Source: Flavivirga amylovorans
GTDB lineage: Bacteria > Bacteroidota > Bacteroidia > Flavobacteriales > Flavobacteriaceae
Direction: 5' to 3'
Length of the DNA: 64,000 nucleotides
NCBI RefSeq assembly: GCF_030540875.1
Contig: NZ_JAUOEM010000004.1
Span: 321,533 to 385,532, forward strand
Shown: piece by piece, positions 53,925-63,595 of the stretch
How positions within the stretch are numbered: position 1 is the first letter of the stretch
Layout of the letters: each line of letters opens with the position of its first letter
Notes under the pieces: generated by a model
Seen by the model: the letters and a program-made list of their open reading frames with translations, nothing else
What the model was told of the DNA's origin: nothing
Database searches by the model: none
Program-made: the position numbers and the translations under genes

Positions 53925-53961
53925 GTGTTTGTTTTTATCGTTTTTTATTGGGCACATGGTG

Positions 53962-53982
53962 CATCCATAAAATTTATGGATG
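53962..53982 (-). promoter_or_regulatory. Hairpin in the nadK leader
   Basis: CATCCATAAA and TTTATGGATG form a perfect 10-bp inverted repeat around one base, between the CBS stop and the nadK start on the minus strand. It has no T-run, so it is not a typical terminator; a role in control of nadK is possible. Confidence 0.5.
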
Positions 53983-53991
53983 GTTCATTGT

Positions 53992-54651
53992 TTACATATT
54001 TAAGTATTTGTTTAAATAATCCGATCTATCTTTGAGGCTTTCAATATAACTATCTTCTTCATGTCCCGATACGATATTATAACTATATCTACGAAAAGTT
54101 TGAATGATCTCATTAAGCCCTGTGCTACCTATTTTAATAGTGACTTGCACAACATCATTTTTTATTTTAGAAACAAAAGCACCTAAAACTTTCCCGTTGT
54201 TAGATTCTACTATTTGGCTTATCTCGCTAAATGAGTAATCATTGATTCCCTTTTCGACGACTAGAACACCTCCAGCTTCAAAAAAGAAAGGAGATTCATT
54301 AAAAAGGCTAATAATATCATTAAGTTCATAATATCCTAGATAATTATTGTTTTTATCTAAAACAGGCATAATATTAGCCGAATTTTGAGCAAAAGCTTCT
54401 AATACATCTAACCAAAGTGTATCGTCTCTTACAAAAAAATCTTCAATCGAATGAAGATGGTCACTAATAAGTTTATTACTTTCAAAACAATGCACGTCAG
54501 TTTCAAAAAAAGTACCCAAAAAAGTATCATCCTCGTCTTTGATAGGAATATGGGAATAGGTTAACTGATTAAAAAGCAATTGCAATTCACTTATTTTGCT
54601 ATTACTATGTAATGGTTTTATATCATTTATAATATATTCCGAAAGTTTCAT
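53992..54651 (-). CDS. CBS-domain protein
   Basis: A 219-residue cytoplasmic protein. Residues about 1-120 form a CBS pair (a nucleotide-sensing module): ELQLLFNQLTYSHIPIKDEDDTFLGTF and FAQNSANIMPVLDKNNNYLGYYELNDIISLF. The C-terminal half, from about 130, has an ACT-like beta-alpha-beta pattern (GGVLVVEKGINDYSFSEISQIVESNNGKVLGAFVS). It lies directly upstream of nadK on the same strand. CBS pairs often sense ATP/AMP or related nucleotides, so a link to NAD(P) metabolism is plausible, but this is inferred only from the neighbour. Divergent from pdxJ. Confidence 0.85.
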   Translation of the reverse strand: MKLSEYIINDIKPLHSNSKISELQLLFNQLTYSHIPIKDEDDTFLGTFFETDVHCFESNKLISDHLHSIEDFFVRDDTLWLDVLEAFAQNSANIMPVLDKNNNYLGYYELNDIISLFNESPFFFEAGGVLVVEKGINDYSFSEISQIVESNNGKVLGAFVSKIKNDVVQVTIKIGSTGLNEIIQTFRRYSYNIVSGHEEDSYIESLKDRSDYLNKYLNM

Positions 54652-54738
54652 TGTTCAGCTTTAAGAGTATGCAAATTAATTAAAAAAATAGTATATAAGC
54701 CTGTTCTACTTTGTATTTTTGCTTTTTAAAATTCATAC

Positions 54739-55461
54739 ATGACAAAGTTAAGTGTAAATATTAACAAGATTGCTACGTTAAGGAATTCCAGAGGAGGTAA
54801 TGTTCCAAATGTAGTTCAGTTTGCAAAAGATGTGCAACGGTTTGGTGCAGAGGGGGTAACGATTCATCCAAGGCCAGATGAACGTCATATACGCTATCAG
54901 GATGCTCATGATTTAAAATCAGAAGTTTATACCGAGTATAATATAGAGGGCAATCCTGTGGAATCTTTTGTAGAATTAGTTTTAAATGTAAAGCCGACTC
55001 AAGTTACGTTAGTTCCTGATGCTGTTGATGCTATTACTAGTAATGCTGGTTGGGATACTATAAAGAATAAAGATTTTTTAGTTGATGTTATCAAAGAGTT
55101 TCAACAAAACGGAATAAGAACCTCTATTTTTGTAGACCCTGTATTAGGGCAAATTGAAGGTGCTAAAGCTACAGGAACGGATAGAATTGAATTATATACA
55201 GAAGCTTTTGCTCATCAATATAGTTTAGGAAATACGGCCGCTATTAAGCCTTATGCTGATAGTGCAATATTAGCAAGTAATTTAAATCTGGGTATTAATG
55301 CTGGACACGATTTGTCTCTAGATAATATTGAATATTTCAAAAAGAATATTCCTGGGTTGTTAGAAGTTTCTATTGGGCATGCTTTAATAGCCGAGAGTTT
55401 GTATTTAGGAGTAGAGAATGTTGTTCAAATGTATTTACGCAAATTAAAGTCCCAATTTTAA
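54739..55461 (+). CDS. pdxJ: Pyridoxine 5'-phosphate synthase
   Basis: PdxJ condenses 1-deoxy-xylulose 5-phosphate with an amino-acetone phosphate to form pyridoxine 5'-phosphate. The 240-residue TIM barrel shows KLSVNINKIATLRNSRGG, GAEGVTIHPRPDERHIRYQDA, PTQVTLVPDAVDAIT and LNAGHDL-like GINAGHDLSLDN, all conserved. A -7-like TATTTTTG lies at 54714-54721, 18 bases before the ATG. It is divergent from the CBS-nadK genes. The role in vitamin B6 synthesis is secure. Confidence 0.96.
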   Translation: MTKLSVNINKIATLRNSRGGNVPNVVQFAKDVQRFGAEGVTIHPRPDERHIRYQDAHDLKSEVYTEYNIEGNPVESFVELVLNVKPTQVTLVPDAVDAITSNAGWDTIKNKDFLVDVIKEFQQNGIRTSIFVDPVLGQIEGAKATGTDRIELYTEAFAHQYSLGNTAAIKPYADSAILASNLNLGINAGHDLSLDNIEYFKKNIPGLLEVSIGHALIAESLYLGVENVVQMYLRKLKSQF

Positions 55462-55592
55462 TTCTTCCCAAAGGGAAAGAAACTCTGCCGAAACATTACG
55501 GAATTAAACAGGATAGATTTAAAAAAAATATTTAAAAATAAGTGAGCAATCACATAATAGCTTCCCTCCTTTGGAGGGATTAAGGGAAGATT

Positions 55593-56357
55593 ATGATATT
55601 ACATTCAAATATAATAGGAGAAGGACAACCATTTGTTATACTTCATGGTTTTTTAGGAATGAGTGATAATTGGAAAACACTTGGTCGTCAATTTAGCGAA
55701 CAGGGTTTTCAAGTTCACTTAGTAGACCAACGGAATCACGGACGCAGTTTTTGGCATAATAATTTTAATTATGAGGTGCTTGCTGAAGATTTAAAACATT
55801 ATTGTGATATCCACAACCTTACCAATATCACATTATTGGGACATTCTATGGGAGGGAAAACAGCTATGTTATTTGCAACGCAATATCCTGAAATAATTTT
55901 GAAGTTGTTGGTAGTAGATATTTCTCCACGTTTTTACCCAATTCATCATCATGATATATTGGAAGGTTTAACAGCGTTAGATTTTGATATGATTCATAGT
56001 AGAGGAGAGGCGGATAAGTTGTTGAGTAATTATGTGCCCGATTTTGGAACACGTCAGTTTTTGTTAAAAAACCTATATTGGATTGAAAAAGGCAAATTAG
56101 CATTACGTGTAAATTTAGAGGTTTTAAAAGAAGAAGTGGGGGAGGTAGGTGAAGCATTGCCAAGTCATGCCAAGTTTGAAAAAGATACATTGTTTTTACG
56201 TGGAGATAGATCGGAATATATTGGGGAAGAGGATGAAAGAATCATTTCGAATCATTTTACGAGTGTAGACATTGTCACTATTTCTAATTCAGGACACTGG
56301 TTGCATGCCGAAAATCCAAAAGATTTTTTTGAAGCTGCAATAAATTTTATGTTATAA
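55593..56357 (+). CDS. Alpha/beta hydrolase (YbfF-like esterase family)
   Basis: A 254-residue cytoplasmic alpha/beta hydrolase. The oxyanion turn FVILHGFLGMSDNW, the nucleophile Ser85 in LLGHSMGGKTA, and a late acid and His in FLRGDRSEYI and SNSGHWLHAENP form a complete triad. Opening with HSNIIGEGQP and DQRNHGRSFW resembles the YbfF/acyl-CoA thioesterase-like family, although the substrate cannot be assigned. It lies about 130 bases after pdxJ, with a CCCTCCTTTGGAGGG hairpin in the gap, and 13 bases before the methyltransferase gene. Confidence 0.88.
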   Translation: MILHSNIIGEGQPFVILHGFLGMSDNWKTLGRQFSEQGFQVHLVDQRNHGRSFWHNNFNYEVLAEDLKHYCDIHNLTNITLLGHSMGGKTAMLFATQYPEIILKLLVVDISPRFYPIHHHDILEGLTALDFDMIHSRGEADKLLSNYVPDFGTRQFLLKNLYWIEKGKLALRVNLEVLKEEVGEVGEALPSHAKFEKDTLFLRGDRSEYIGEEDERIISNHFTSVDIVTISNSGHWLHAENPKDFFEAAINFML

Positions 56358-56370
56358 CTTACATGCATAT

Positions 56371-57234
56371 ATGAAAAAAACAAAATTATTAAGAAAGTTA
56401 TGGTATGACTTGTCATCAAATCAGAGATTTTTTATTCGTAGATTATATTACTTGCCACAAGATTTATTTGATAAAATTACAGGCAAAACTCATAAATATG
56501 TACCTCCAAGAGGTTTTATATATACCGGTTCCCCTTCTAGTGCAGAAAACTATTTAAAACAAGGTGAATTACAATTAGAGTTGCTTAAAGAAGAGATAAA
56601 TTTAATACCATCAGATTCTGTTTTAGATATAGGTAGTGGTGTAGGGAGAACAGCAATAGCATTAACAACATATATTAACGAAAAAGGAAGTTATGATGGT
56701 TTTGACGTGGTAAAAAAAGGAATAGATTGGTGTAATTCTGGCATTGGTACAGATTTTTCAAATTTTAATTTTAAATATGTAGCTCTATATAATGATTTAT
56801 ATAACACCTCTGCGAGTAGTGCACTAGAATTTGTTTTTCCTTATGGGAAAAATAGTTTTAATAAGATTTTTACATTTTCGGTTTTTACCCATATGATGTT
56901 AGAAGAGATTCAACATTATTTTAATGAGATTCAAAGGGTGATTACTAATAATGGTTTATGTTTTTCTACCTTCTTTTTGTATGACTCAAATGATGAAGAT
57001 TATATTGCCACTAGAAAGCATTTTAATTTTCCTGTTAAAGGAGATGATGGTTTTAGATTAATGAATAAAAATGTTAAATCTGGTAATATTGCGATTCATA
57101 AAACTAAGCTAGATGATATGCTGAAAAATGCCAATTTGAAAAGAGTAAAAAGAATTGATGGCTTTTGGAAAGATGAAGTGAGGGACAAATCAAAAAAAGA
57201 ATATCAAGATATTGTAGTGTTTAAAAGAATATAA
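56371..57234 (+). CDS. Class I SAM-dependent methyltransferase
   Basis: A 287-residue protein with a Rossmann methyltransferase core at about residues 70-200: motif I SVLDIGSGVGRTAIAL, then a GFDVVKKGIDWC acidic loop, and FNKIFTFSVFTHMMLEEIQHYF as motif IV-V. An N-terminal segment of about 55 residues with RRLYYLPQDLFDKITGKTHKYVPPRGF is basic and not part of the fold. The substrate is unknown; glycan or small-molecule methylation is common for such genes. It follows the hydrolase by 13 bases, but I see no pathway in the neighbourhood. Confidence 0.85.
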   Translation: MKKTKLLRKLWYDLSSNQRFFIRRLYYLPQDLFDKITGKTHKYVPPRGFIYTGSPSSAENYLKQGELQLELLKEEINLIPSDSVLDIGSGVGRTAIALTTYINEKGSYDGFDVVKKGIDWCNSGIGTDFSNFNFKYVALYNDLYNTSASSALEFVFPYGKNSFNKIFTFSVFTHMMLEEIQHYFNEIQRVITNNGLCFSTFFLYDSNDEDYIATRKHFNFPVKGDDGFRLMNKNVKSGNIAIHKTKLDDMLKNANLKRVKRIDGFWKDEVRDKSKKEYQDIVVFKRI

Positions 57235-57363
57235 AATGGATATTTTGTACATTTAAGTGAATTCTAAAAACAATGAGCAAGCATAATTAAAAAATTTCAA
57301 CTGATATTGAAACATTTACTATGCGAATGACGTCTGATAGATATAATAATTAAATAAAAACAG

Positions 57364-57711
57364 ATGAAACTCATAACTAAACTTCTCTTAAACGCCTTAG
57401 CTGTATTTATAATAGCATATTTCCTAAAAGGAGTCAATGTAGATAGTTATTTAACGGCTATTATTGTTGCTGTTGTATTATCAATATTAAACCTATTTGT
57501 AAAACCTGTTTTAATTGTTCTAACCTTACCTATAACAGTAGTTACTTTAGGCTTATTCTTGCTAATTATTAATGCATTAATTATTTTATTAGCTGATAAA
57601 TTAATTGATGGTTTTTCTGTAAATAGCATTTGGATTGCAGTGTTGTTTAGTATACTACTTTCTGTTTTACAATCCATACTTCATTCGCTTTTAAAAGACG
57701 ATAAAAAATAG
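57364..57711 (+). CDS. Small four-helix membrane protein (phage-holin-like family name)
   Basis: A 115-residue, very hydrophobic protein with four membrane helices (around 3-22, 26-48, 55-80 and 88-112). It belongs to the family with the label phage holin (mycobacterial four-TM type), widely found in chromosomes; YFLKGVNVDSYLTAIIVAVVLSILNLFVKPVLIVLTLPITVVTLGL is the recognisable block. No phage genes are near, so the family name should not be taken as function. Its role in the cell membrane is unknown. A 129-base AT-rich gap separates it from the methyltransferase. Confidence 0.85.
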   Translation: MKLITKLLLNALAVFIIAYFLKGVNVDSYLTAIIVAVVLSILNLFVKPVLIVLTLPITVVTLGLFLLIINALIILLADKLIDGFSVNSIWIAVLFSILLSVLQSILHSLLKDDKK

Positions 57712-57825
57712 CTTTAAACAAACTTCTGCCTCACTGATTTTTTTAACTAAATATTTTAATAGTGAATGACATTTGATCTTTGAAAATCAATAAATAAGAT
57801 CACATGAAATCAAGCAGTTAAAAAC

Positions 57826-57856
57826 TTTGCTAGGATGTAAAAATATTATATTTTTG
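57826..57856 (+). promoter_or_regulatory. Bacteroidetes-type promoter of tig
   Basis: TTTG at 57826-57829, 19 bases, then TATTTTTG at 57849-57856 match the -33/-7 pattern exactly. The tig start is 87 bases downstream. Confidence 0.75.
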
Positions 57857-57942
57857 CATCCCAATTTTGGTTACATAAATTTTAGTTTTTTAAAAGAAAA
57901 CGTATTGTTAAATGCCTGACATGAGGCTTTATATAATTTAAA

Positions 57943-59271
57943 ATGAATATTACAAGAGAAAACGTTGATGCATTAAATGCTGTTGTGAAAGTAGATATCG
58001 CTAAAGAAGACTATAGCGATAAAGTTGAAAAAATATTAACAGACTATCGTAAAACAGCAAATATTCCTGGTTTTAGAAAAGGGCATGTGCCAATGGGGAT
58101 GGTTAAAAAACAATACGGGAAAGCTGTTTTGGTTGATGAGGTTAATAAGTTATTGCAAGATGCTTTAAATAAATACCTTACGGAAGAAAAACTTGATGTC
58201 TTAGGACAGCCTTTACCAAAACCACAAGATGAAATTAACTGGGAAGCTGATGAATTTTCTTTTGAATTTGAATTAGGTTTAGCGCCAGAATTTGAAGTGA
58301 AATTAAAAGGTAAAAAAGCAATCACTCAATATAATATTGTTGCTGATGATAAAATGATTGATGAGCAGATTGAACGTATTCAAAAACAATACGGGAAGTT
58401 AGTCTCTCAAGATACTGTTGTAAAAGACAGTGAAATTACTGGAGTTTATACAAATGAAGAAAAAGAAATAGATAACACAGTAACTTTAACTTTAGATAAA
58501 TTTAAAGGGAAAGCCACAGAAAAGCAATTTATAGGAGCTAAAGCTGGAGATGTTATTACATTAAAAACTAAAGGACTTTATGATGATGAGCATGAATTAA
58601 TGCATGCTTTAAAATTAAGTCATGATGATGTACATGGTTTAGATATTGAAGTGAATTTCACAATTAATGAAATTAATGAGCGTGAATTAGCAGATTTAGA
58701 TCAAGAGTTGTTTGATAAGCTTTTTGGAAAAGATACTGTAACTACTGTTACCGAGTTAAGAGCGAAGATAAAGGAAGATGCCGAAAAGCAATTTGTACAA
58801 CAAGCAGATCAGAAGCTTTTAAACGATGTTACTGAATATTTAGTTGAAAGTACTAAGTTTGATTTACCTGCCGAATTTTTAACTAAGTGGATGCAAACTG
58901 CTGGTGAGAAAGAAATGGATGAGGTGCAAGCAAGAGAAGAATATGAAAAATCAGAAAAAAGTTTACGCTATCAATTAATTGAAGGAAAACTTATTACAGA
59001 TAATGATGTTCAAGTAACTATGGATGACATTAAAAATCATGCAAGAGAAATGATTAAAGGGCAAATGGCTCAATTTGGTCAAATGAACCCTTCAGACAAA
59101 GAGTTAGACGACATTGCAGCACGTGTATTATCAAACCAAGACGAAGCACGTAGAATTTCAGAGCAATTAATCAGCCAAAAATTATTAGCAGTTTACAAAG
59201 AAAAAGCTAATATTAAGGTTAAAGAATTAAGCTATGAAAAGTTTGTTAAAGAAGTTTACGGCGATAAATAA
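57943..59271 (+). CDS. tig: Trigger factor
   Basis: Trigger factor is the ribosome-bound chaperone that meets nascent chains. The 442-residue protein has the ribosome-binding signature in PGFRKGHVPMGMVKKQYG, the central peptidyl-prolyl isomerase region (about 150-250) and a long helical C-terminal domain ending VKELSYEKFVKEVYGDK. The length is typical. It has its own promoter (57826-57856), a terminator (59298-59327), and clpP and clpX downstream, the classical tig-clpP-clpX order. The PPIase region is divergent from the E. coli one, so isomerase activity is uncertain. Confidence 0.95.
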   Translation: MNITRENVDALNAVVKVDIAKEDYSDKVEKILTDYRKTANIPGFRKGHVPMGMVKKQYGKAVLVDEVNKLLQDALNKYLTEEKLDVLGQPLPKPQDEINWEADEFSFEFELGLAPEFEVKLKGKKAITQYNIVADDKMIDEQIERIQKQYGKLVSQDTVVKDSEITGVYTNEEKEIDNTVTLTLDKFKGKATEKQFIGAKAGDVITLKTKGLYDDEHELMHALKLSHDDVHGLDIEVNFTINEINERELADLDQELFDKLFGKDTVTTVTELRAKIKEDAEKQFVQQADQKLLNDVTEYLVESTKFDLPAEFLTKWMQTAGEKEMDEVQAREEYEKSEKSLRYQLIEGKLITDNDVQVTMDDIKNHAREMIKGQMAQFGQMNPSDKELDDIAARVLSNQDEARRISEQLISQKLLAVYKEKANIKVKELSYEKFVKEVYGDK

Positions 59272-59297
59272 GTAAAGAATAATTCCTTATATTTAAG

Positions 59298-59327
59298 CGC
59301 TTAAATCTACAGGTTTAAGCGTTTTTT
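59298..59327 (+). terminator. Terminator after tig
   Basis: CGCTTAAA pairs with TTTAAGCG around an 8-base loop and is followed by six Ts, 26 bases after the stop codon. Confidence 0.88.
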
Positions 59328-59414
59328 ATTCAAAAAAAAGAATTTTTTAAAATAGATTTTTTTGTCATTTAAGTGTGAATCAGGCAATTAATCGAATTAA
59401 ATATTAAAAAAACT

Positions 59415-60089
59415 ATGGATTACGCAAAAGAATTTGAAAAATTCGCGATAAAAGATCAAGGGATAAGCAGTACATATTATAATAAAATAATGAGTAGTAT
59501 GTACCCAAATAGCTTAACGCCTAATATTATTGAAGAACGTCAAATGAATATCGCTATTTTTGATGTATTCTCTCGTTTAATGATGGACCGTATTATTTTT
59601 ATGGGTACAGCTATTAACGATCAAGTTGCTAATATTATACAAGCTCAATTATTGTTTTTAGAAAGTGTTGATGCTTCAAAAGATATTCAAATTTATATTA
59701 ATTCTCCAGGAGGAAGTGTGTATGCTGGTTTAGGGATTTATGATACTATGCAGTTTATAAAACCTGACGTAGCTACTATTTGTACTGGTATGGCAGCCTC
59801 TATGGGAGCTGTTTTATTATGTGCTGGAGAGAAAGGAAAACGTAGCGGATTAACACATTCGCGAGTTATGATACACCAACCATTGGGAGGTGCACAAGGG
59901 CAGGCTAGTGATATCGAAATTACAGCTAGAGAGATTTTGATTTTAAAAGAAGAGCTTTATAAGATTATTAGTAAGCATTCGGGGCAGGATTACGACAAAG
60001 TATACGAAGATAGTGATCGAGATTATTGGATGAAAGCTGATAAAGCCAAGGAATATGGCATGATTGATGAGATTTTGTCTCGTAATTAA
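59415..60089 (+). CDS. clpP: ClpP protease subunit
   Basis: ClpP is the barrel-shaped serine peptidase of the Clp system. The 224 residues include catalytic Ser129 (TGMAASMGAVLL) and His154 (RVMIHQPLGG). An N-terminal stretch of about 25 residues (MDYAKEFEKFAIKDQGISSTYYNKI) is a likely propeptide removed on assembly. It lies after the tig terminator and before clpX, with a 76-base gap to clpX, and works with ClpX to degrade tagged proteins. The identity is secure. Confidence 0.97.
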   Translation: MDYAKEFEKFAIKDQGISSTYYNKIMSSMYPNSLTPNIIEERQMNIAIFDVFSRLMMDRIIFMGTAINDQVANIIQAQLLFLESVDASKDIQIYINSPGGSVYAGLGIYDTMQFIKPDVATICTGMAASMGAVLLCAGEKGKRSGLTHSRVMIHQPLGGAQGQASDIEITAREILILKEELYKIISKHSGQDYDKVYEDSDRDYWMKADKAKEYGMIDEILSRN

Positions 60090-60165
60090 ATAAAAAATTT
60101 GTAATTTTAGTTAATTGTTATTGAGGGATTTATAGTGATTTACACAAAAAAACAGATATAGATTA

Positions 60166-61398
60166 ATGGCAAAAGAAGAATTAGAATGTTCGTTCTGTGG
60201 TAGAAAAAAGCCAGAAACGAATTTATTAATAGCAGGCTTAGATGCTCATATATGTGATAGATGTATAGAGCAGGCGCATGGTATTGTGATTGAAGAATCT
60301 AAGCAAAGTGATAGTAGTGATTTGTCTGCTGAGTTAAAACTCCGTAAACCCCAACAAATTAAGGGGTTTCTTGATGAATATATTATCGGACAAAGCATGA
60401 CTAAAAAAGTGATGTCTGTGGCGGTGTATAATCATTATAAACGTTTGTTACAACCACCTACTAAAGATGATATAGAAATTCAGAAGAGTAATATCATCAT
60501 GGTAGGGCAAACGGGTACAGGAAAAACCCTAATGGCAAAAACAATTGCTAAAATGTTAAATGTACCATTAGCTATTGTAGATGCTACTGTTTTAACAGAA
60601 GCAGGTTATGTTGGAGAAGATGTAGAGAGTATTTTAACACGTTTATTACAAGCTGCAGATTATAATTTAGAAAAAGCAGAAAAAGGCATTGTTTTTATTG
60701 ATGAGATTGATAAAATTGCTCGTAAGAGTGATAATCCATCTATAACACGTGATGTTTCTGGAGAAGGGGTACAACAAGCCTTATTAAAACTTCTTGAAGG
60801 AACTGTAGTTAATGTACCACCAAAAGGAGGACGTAAGCATCCAGATCAAAAATTTATTGAAGTAAACACAGAAAATATTTTATTTATTGCTGGTGGTGCT
60901 TTTGATGGTATTGATCGTGTGATATCAAAACGCTTGAATATGCAAGCAGTGGGGTATAGTGCTTCTATGTCTGACGAAGTTGTAGATCAAGATCATTTAC
61001 TACAATATATTATTCCAAAAGATTTAAAAGATTTTGGATTGATTCCAGAAATTATAGGGCGTTTACCTGTACTTACATATATGGATCCTTTAGACGCAAA
61101 GACTTTAAGAGCGATTTTAACCGAGCCTAAGAATGCCATTGTCAAGCAATACAAGAAGTTGTTTGCTATGGACGAAATTGAATTCGCCATAACAGACGGT
61201 GCTTTAGATTTTATTGTGAATAAGGCTATTGAATATAAATTAGGTGCTAGAGGATTACGTTCTCTTTGTGAAGAAATATTAACAGATGCGATGTTTGAGC
61301 TGCCTAGTAGCAATGAGAAGAAATTAAACGTAACTAAAGTATACGCAGAGGATAAATTAACGAAAACAACTTTGAAGAAACTAAAAGCAGTTTCATAA
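60166..61398 (+). CDS. clpX: ClpX ATP-dependent unfoldase
   Basis: ClpX is the hexameric AAA+ unfoldase that feeds ClpP. The 410-residue protein has the N-terminal zinc-binding domain (Cys8, Cys11, Cys30, Cys33), Walker [14 protein letters not shown], Walker [14 protein letters not shown], the sensor-2 region [13 protein letters not shown] and the ClpP-binding loop region with [13 protein letters not shown]. It is 76 bases downstream of clpP, followed by a terminator. Partner and function are well established for the family. Confidence 0.97.
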   Translation: MAKEELECSFCGRKKPETNLLIAGLDAHICDRCIEQAHGIVIEESKQSDSSDLSAELKLRKPQQIKGFLDEYIIGQSMTKKVMSVAVYNHYKRLLQPPTKDDIEIQKSNIIMVGQTGTGKTLMAKTIAKMLNVPLAIVDATVLTEAGYVGEDVESILTRLLQAADYNLEKAEKGIVFIDEIDKIARKSDNPSITRDVSGEGVQQALLKLLEGTVVNVPPKGGRKHPDQKFIEVNTENILFIAGGAFDGIDRVISKRLNMQAVGYSASMSDEVVDQDHLLQYIIPKDLKDFGLIPEIIGRLPVLTYMDPLDAKTLRAILTEPKNAIVKQYKKLFAMDEIEFAITDGALDFIVNKAIEYKLGARGLRSLCEEILTDAMFELPSSNEKKLNVTKVYAEDKLTKTTLKKLKAVS

Positions 61399-61417
61399 AA
61401 AGTTGAATATATAGTAT

Positions 61418-61448
61418 AAAAAAACCACGCTATGCAGCGTGGTTTTTT
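61418..61448 (+). terminator. Terminator after clpX
   Basis: AAAACCACGCT / AGCGTGGTTTT forms a strong stem around ATGC, followed by a T run, 20 bases after the clpX stop. A-rich sequence on the left could also serve the opposite strand. Confidence 0.93.
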
Positions 61449-61652
61449 ATTTTTATGGATGTTAATTAATAAAAGACATTATGGATAAATTTTCACAGTG
61501 TTTCTAAAAACTTTTTAAAAGTATACTTAATTAGATCATGCACAAAGGTTTTTTTTGCCTTTTAGATGATTAGACAAAATACTCGTTTAAAAACTTTTAC
61601 TGTTGTATTTAATCGGAATTAAGAACGTGTTATAAAGTTTATAAACTCTTCG

Positions 61653-63254
61653 TTATTCTAAAATAACAAATTCCACACGCCTGTTAGCTTGTAAATTTTC
61701 GTCGGTACAATCATTTTTACAATCAATCTTTGGTTTGGTTTCACCATACCCTCTAGATTGTAATCTGTTTTTATTAATACCGTTGTTTATTAAATAAGTT
61801 ACTGCAGATGCAGCACGTTTTTTAGATAAGTTTAAATTATAAGAATCTCGACCTTTGTTATCAGTGTGCGCATTAATAACTAATTTCATTTCTGGGTGTT
61901 CCTTTAAAACTTTAAGAACTTTGTTTAAAGAAATAAAAGACTCTTCTTTGATGCCCCATTTGTTAAAATCGAAATATATGTTTTCTAGAACAATTCTTAA
62001 CTCGTCTTCAACTTTTGCGATAACAGGTTCTGTAGTGAGTAATTCTAAATCCTTAGTGTATGAAGTATTGTAAGCTCTAGTCGCTTCAAATTTAAAATCA
62101 CCATCTTTAAATCCGTCCTTTTGAGTTGTAATGCTATACGATTCAAAAGGAGTCACATGAAAGCTATAACTAGCATTAGTTTTAGTTCGTTGTCTTGAAA
62201 TTTCTTTACCTTCTTCGTCTTTTAAAATAACTAAGGTATTAGGGAGTTTTATTTTGGTTTCTAAATCTAAAACCTGACCCTTTATTGTTTGAATTATTTC
62301 ATCATTAGTAGCTGTATAAATATCGAAACCACCTTTTCCATTTGGTCTGTTAGAAGATACATAGCCTTTATTTTTAGCAGCTAAGAAATAAGCAACTTCA
62401 TCATATCGCGTATTAATGGTGTTCCCCATATTTCTTGGAGTTTTATACCCGTTACTTAAAATTTTACTCGTAAAAAGATCAAATCCACCTATATTGTTAT
62501 GTCCTTTTGAAGAGAAATATAAATATTTTGAATCTATAGAAAGGGATGGATATTTTTCATCTGAGCGTGTATTAATATTATCTCCTAGGTTTTTAGGGGT
62601 ACTTAAAGTACCATCTGCATTTATGTCTGAAACGTAGAGGTCGTAACCCCCAATAGATTCTGGCATATTTGCCGAAAAATATAATTTATCACCTTTAGGA
62701 CTTACAAAAGGGTTTTCTATTGAAACATTTGTCTTATTAATACTCAAAAGGGCTTCATTAATCCAATTACCATGAGAATCTTCTTCTAAAATAGCTTTAT
62801 ATAATTTATACTCCATTGAGTTTTCTTTAGAACTCCTGGTATAATACACTGTTTTTTGATCTGGAGAAAATGTTAATTGGTCTTCACTGTTTTTTGTGTT
62901 TAGTATTCTAGAAAACAAAAGCGGTAAGCTTAATGAACCATTTTTATCAATGTCTAGGCAAAATAAATCTTTATACGCTTCATTCGTATTAGGATCTATT
63001 TTTGCTAGTCCTCCAAGTTTTTTTGAGGACACCATAATAAGTTTATTTCTGAAAAAACCAGATCCAATTTCGGAATATTTAGTATTAACACCAGCGTCTA
63101 AAAGTTCGAACTCAAATCCGTTAGCATCAATGGAGTTTAATGATGAACGTGAATTGTTAAAAGAAAAATTATTCGATGCTATTAAATTAGAAGGTCCTTG
63201 ACTAAGTATAATGTTAGAGATAAGGAAAATGAAAAAAGATAATTTAGTTTTCAT
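61653..63254 (-). CDS. OmpA-family protein with PD40 and carboxypeptidase-like domains (PorE-like)
   Basis: A 533-residue envelope protein: a signal peptide (1-19), then PD40/WD40-like beta-propeller repeats (LYFSANMPESIGGYDLYVSD, LYFSSKGHNNIGGFDLFTSK, GYVSSNRPNGKGGFDIYTA), a carboxypeptidase-regulatory-like domain (about 325-385, IKGQVLDLETKIKLPNTLV) and a C-terminal OmpA domain with YFDFNKWGIKEES, NAHTDNKGRDSYNLNLSKKRA and the RRVEFVI end that binds peptidoglycan. The order PD40, beta domain, OmpA resembles PorE of the type IX system, minus the TPRs. Whether it serves T9SS here is inference. A paralog follows upstream. Confidence 0.88.
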   Translation of the reverse strand: MKTKLSFFIFLISNIILSQGPSNLIASNNFSFNNSRSSLNSIDANGFEFELLDAGVNTKYSEIGSGFFRNKLIMVSSKKLGGLAKIDPNTNEAYKDLFCLDIDKNGSLSLPLLFSRILNTKNSEDQLTFSPDQKTVYYTRSSKENSMEYKLYKAILEEDSHGNWINEALLSINKTNVSIENPFVSPKGDKLYFSANMPESIGGYDLYVSDINADGTLSTPKNLGDNINTRSDEKYPSLSIDSKYLYFSSKGHNNIGGFDLFTSKILSNGYKTPRNMGNTINTRYDEVAYFLAAKNKGYVSSNRPNGKGGFDIYTATNDEIIQTIKGQVLDLETKIKLPNTLVILKDEEGKEISRQRTKTNASYSFHVTPFESYSITTQKDGFKDGDFKFEATRAYNTSYTKDLELLTTEPVIAKVEDELRIVLENIYFDFNKWGIKEESFISLNKVLKVLKEHPEMKLVINAHTDNKGRDSYNLNLSKKRAASAVTYLINNGINKNRLQSRGYGETKPKIDCKNDCTDENLQANRRVEFVILE

Positions 63255-63595
63255 CTTTTGAGGGATTAGAGAGATTAAAATTAAATGGATGTTAAATGTA
63301 ATCCTGAACCTTAGTTTTTGAAAATTTCTTAGATGAATAGCTATTTAATTCGTTTACCAATTACTTTATTGAGAGTTCTAGTAAAAAAAAGACCTTTTGT
63401 TGTTCTAGTGTGATAACAAATTTAAGTAGCTATATTTACAACTATCTGTTATTGAATTTTTTATATGTGAAATTAAAATATTTGTAATTATATAATTCAT
63501 GTCTTTTTTAGAAAAGGATAAAAGTGAATCTAACTTTTAGATGCCCAATTATTCTAATACCACTTTTTCAAGATGAAATTGTTTTAAAGTATATT
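63255..63595. other. Intergenic gap between the two OmpA genes
   Basis: A 341-base AT-rich gap. I see no gene on either strand, no strong hairpin terminator and no clear promoter pair; a minus-strand TAAATTTG (63417-63424) matches the -7 pattern but is 163 bases from the next start. Confidence 0.5.

Noticed and set aside
57364-57711. Holin-type name as evidence of prophage
   Set aside because: The family is common in chromosomes, and no phage structural, lysis or integrase gene is present.
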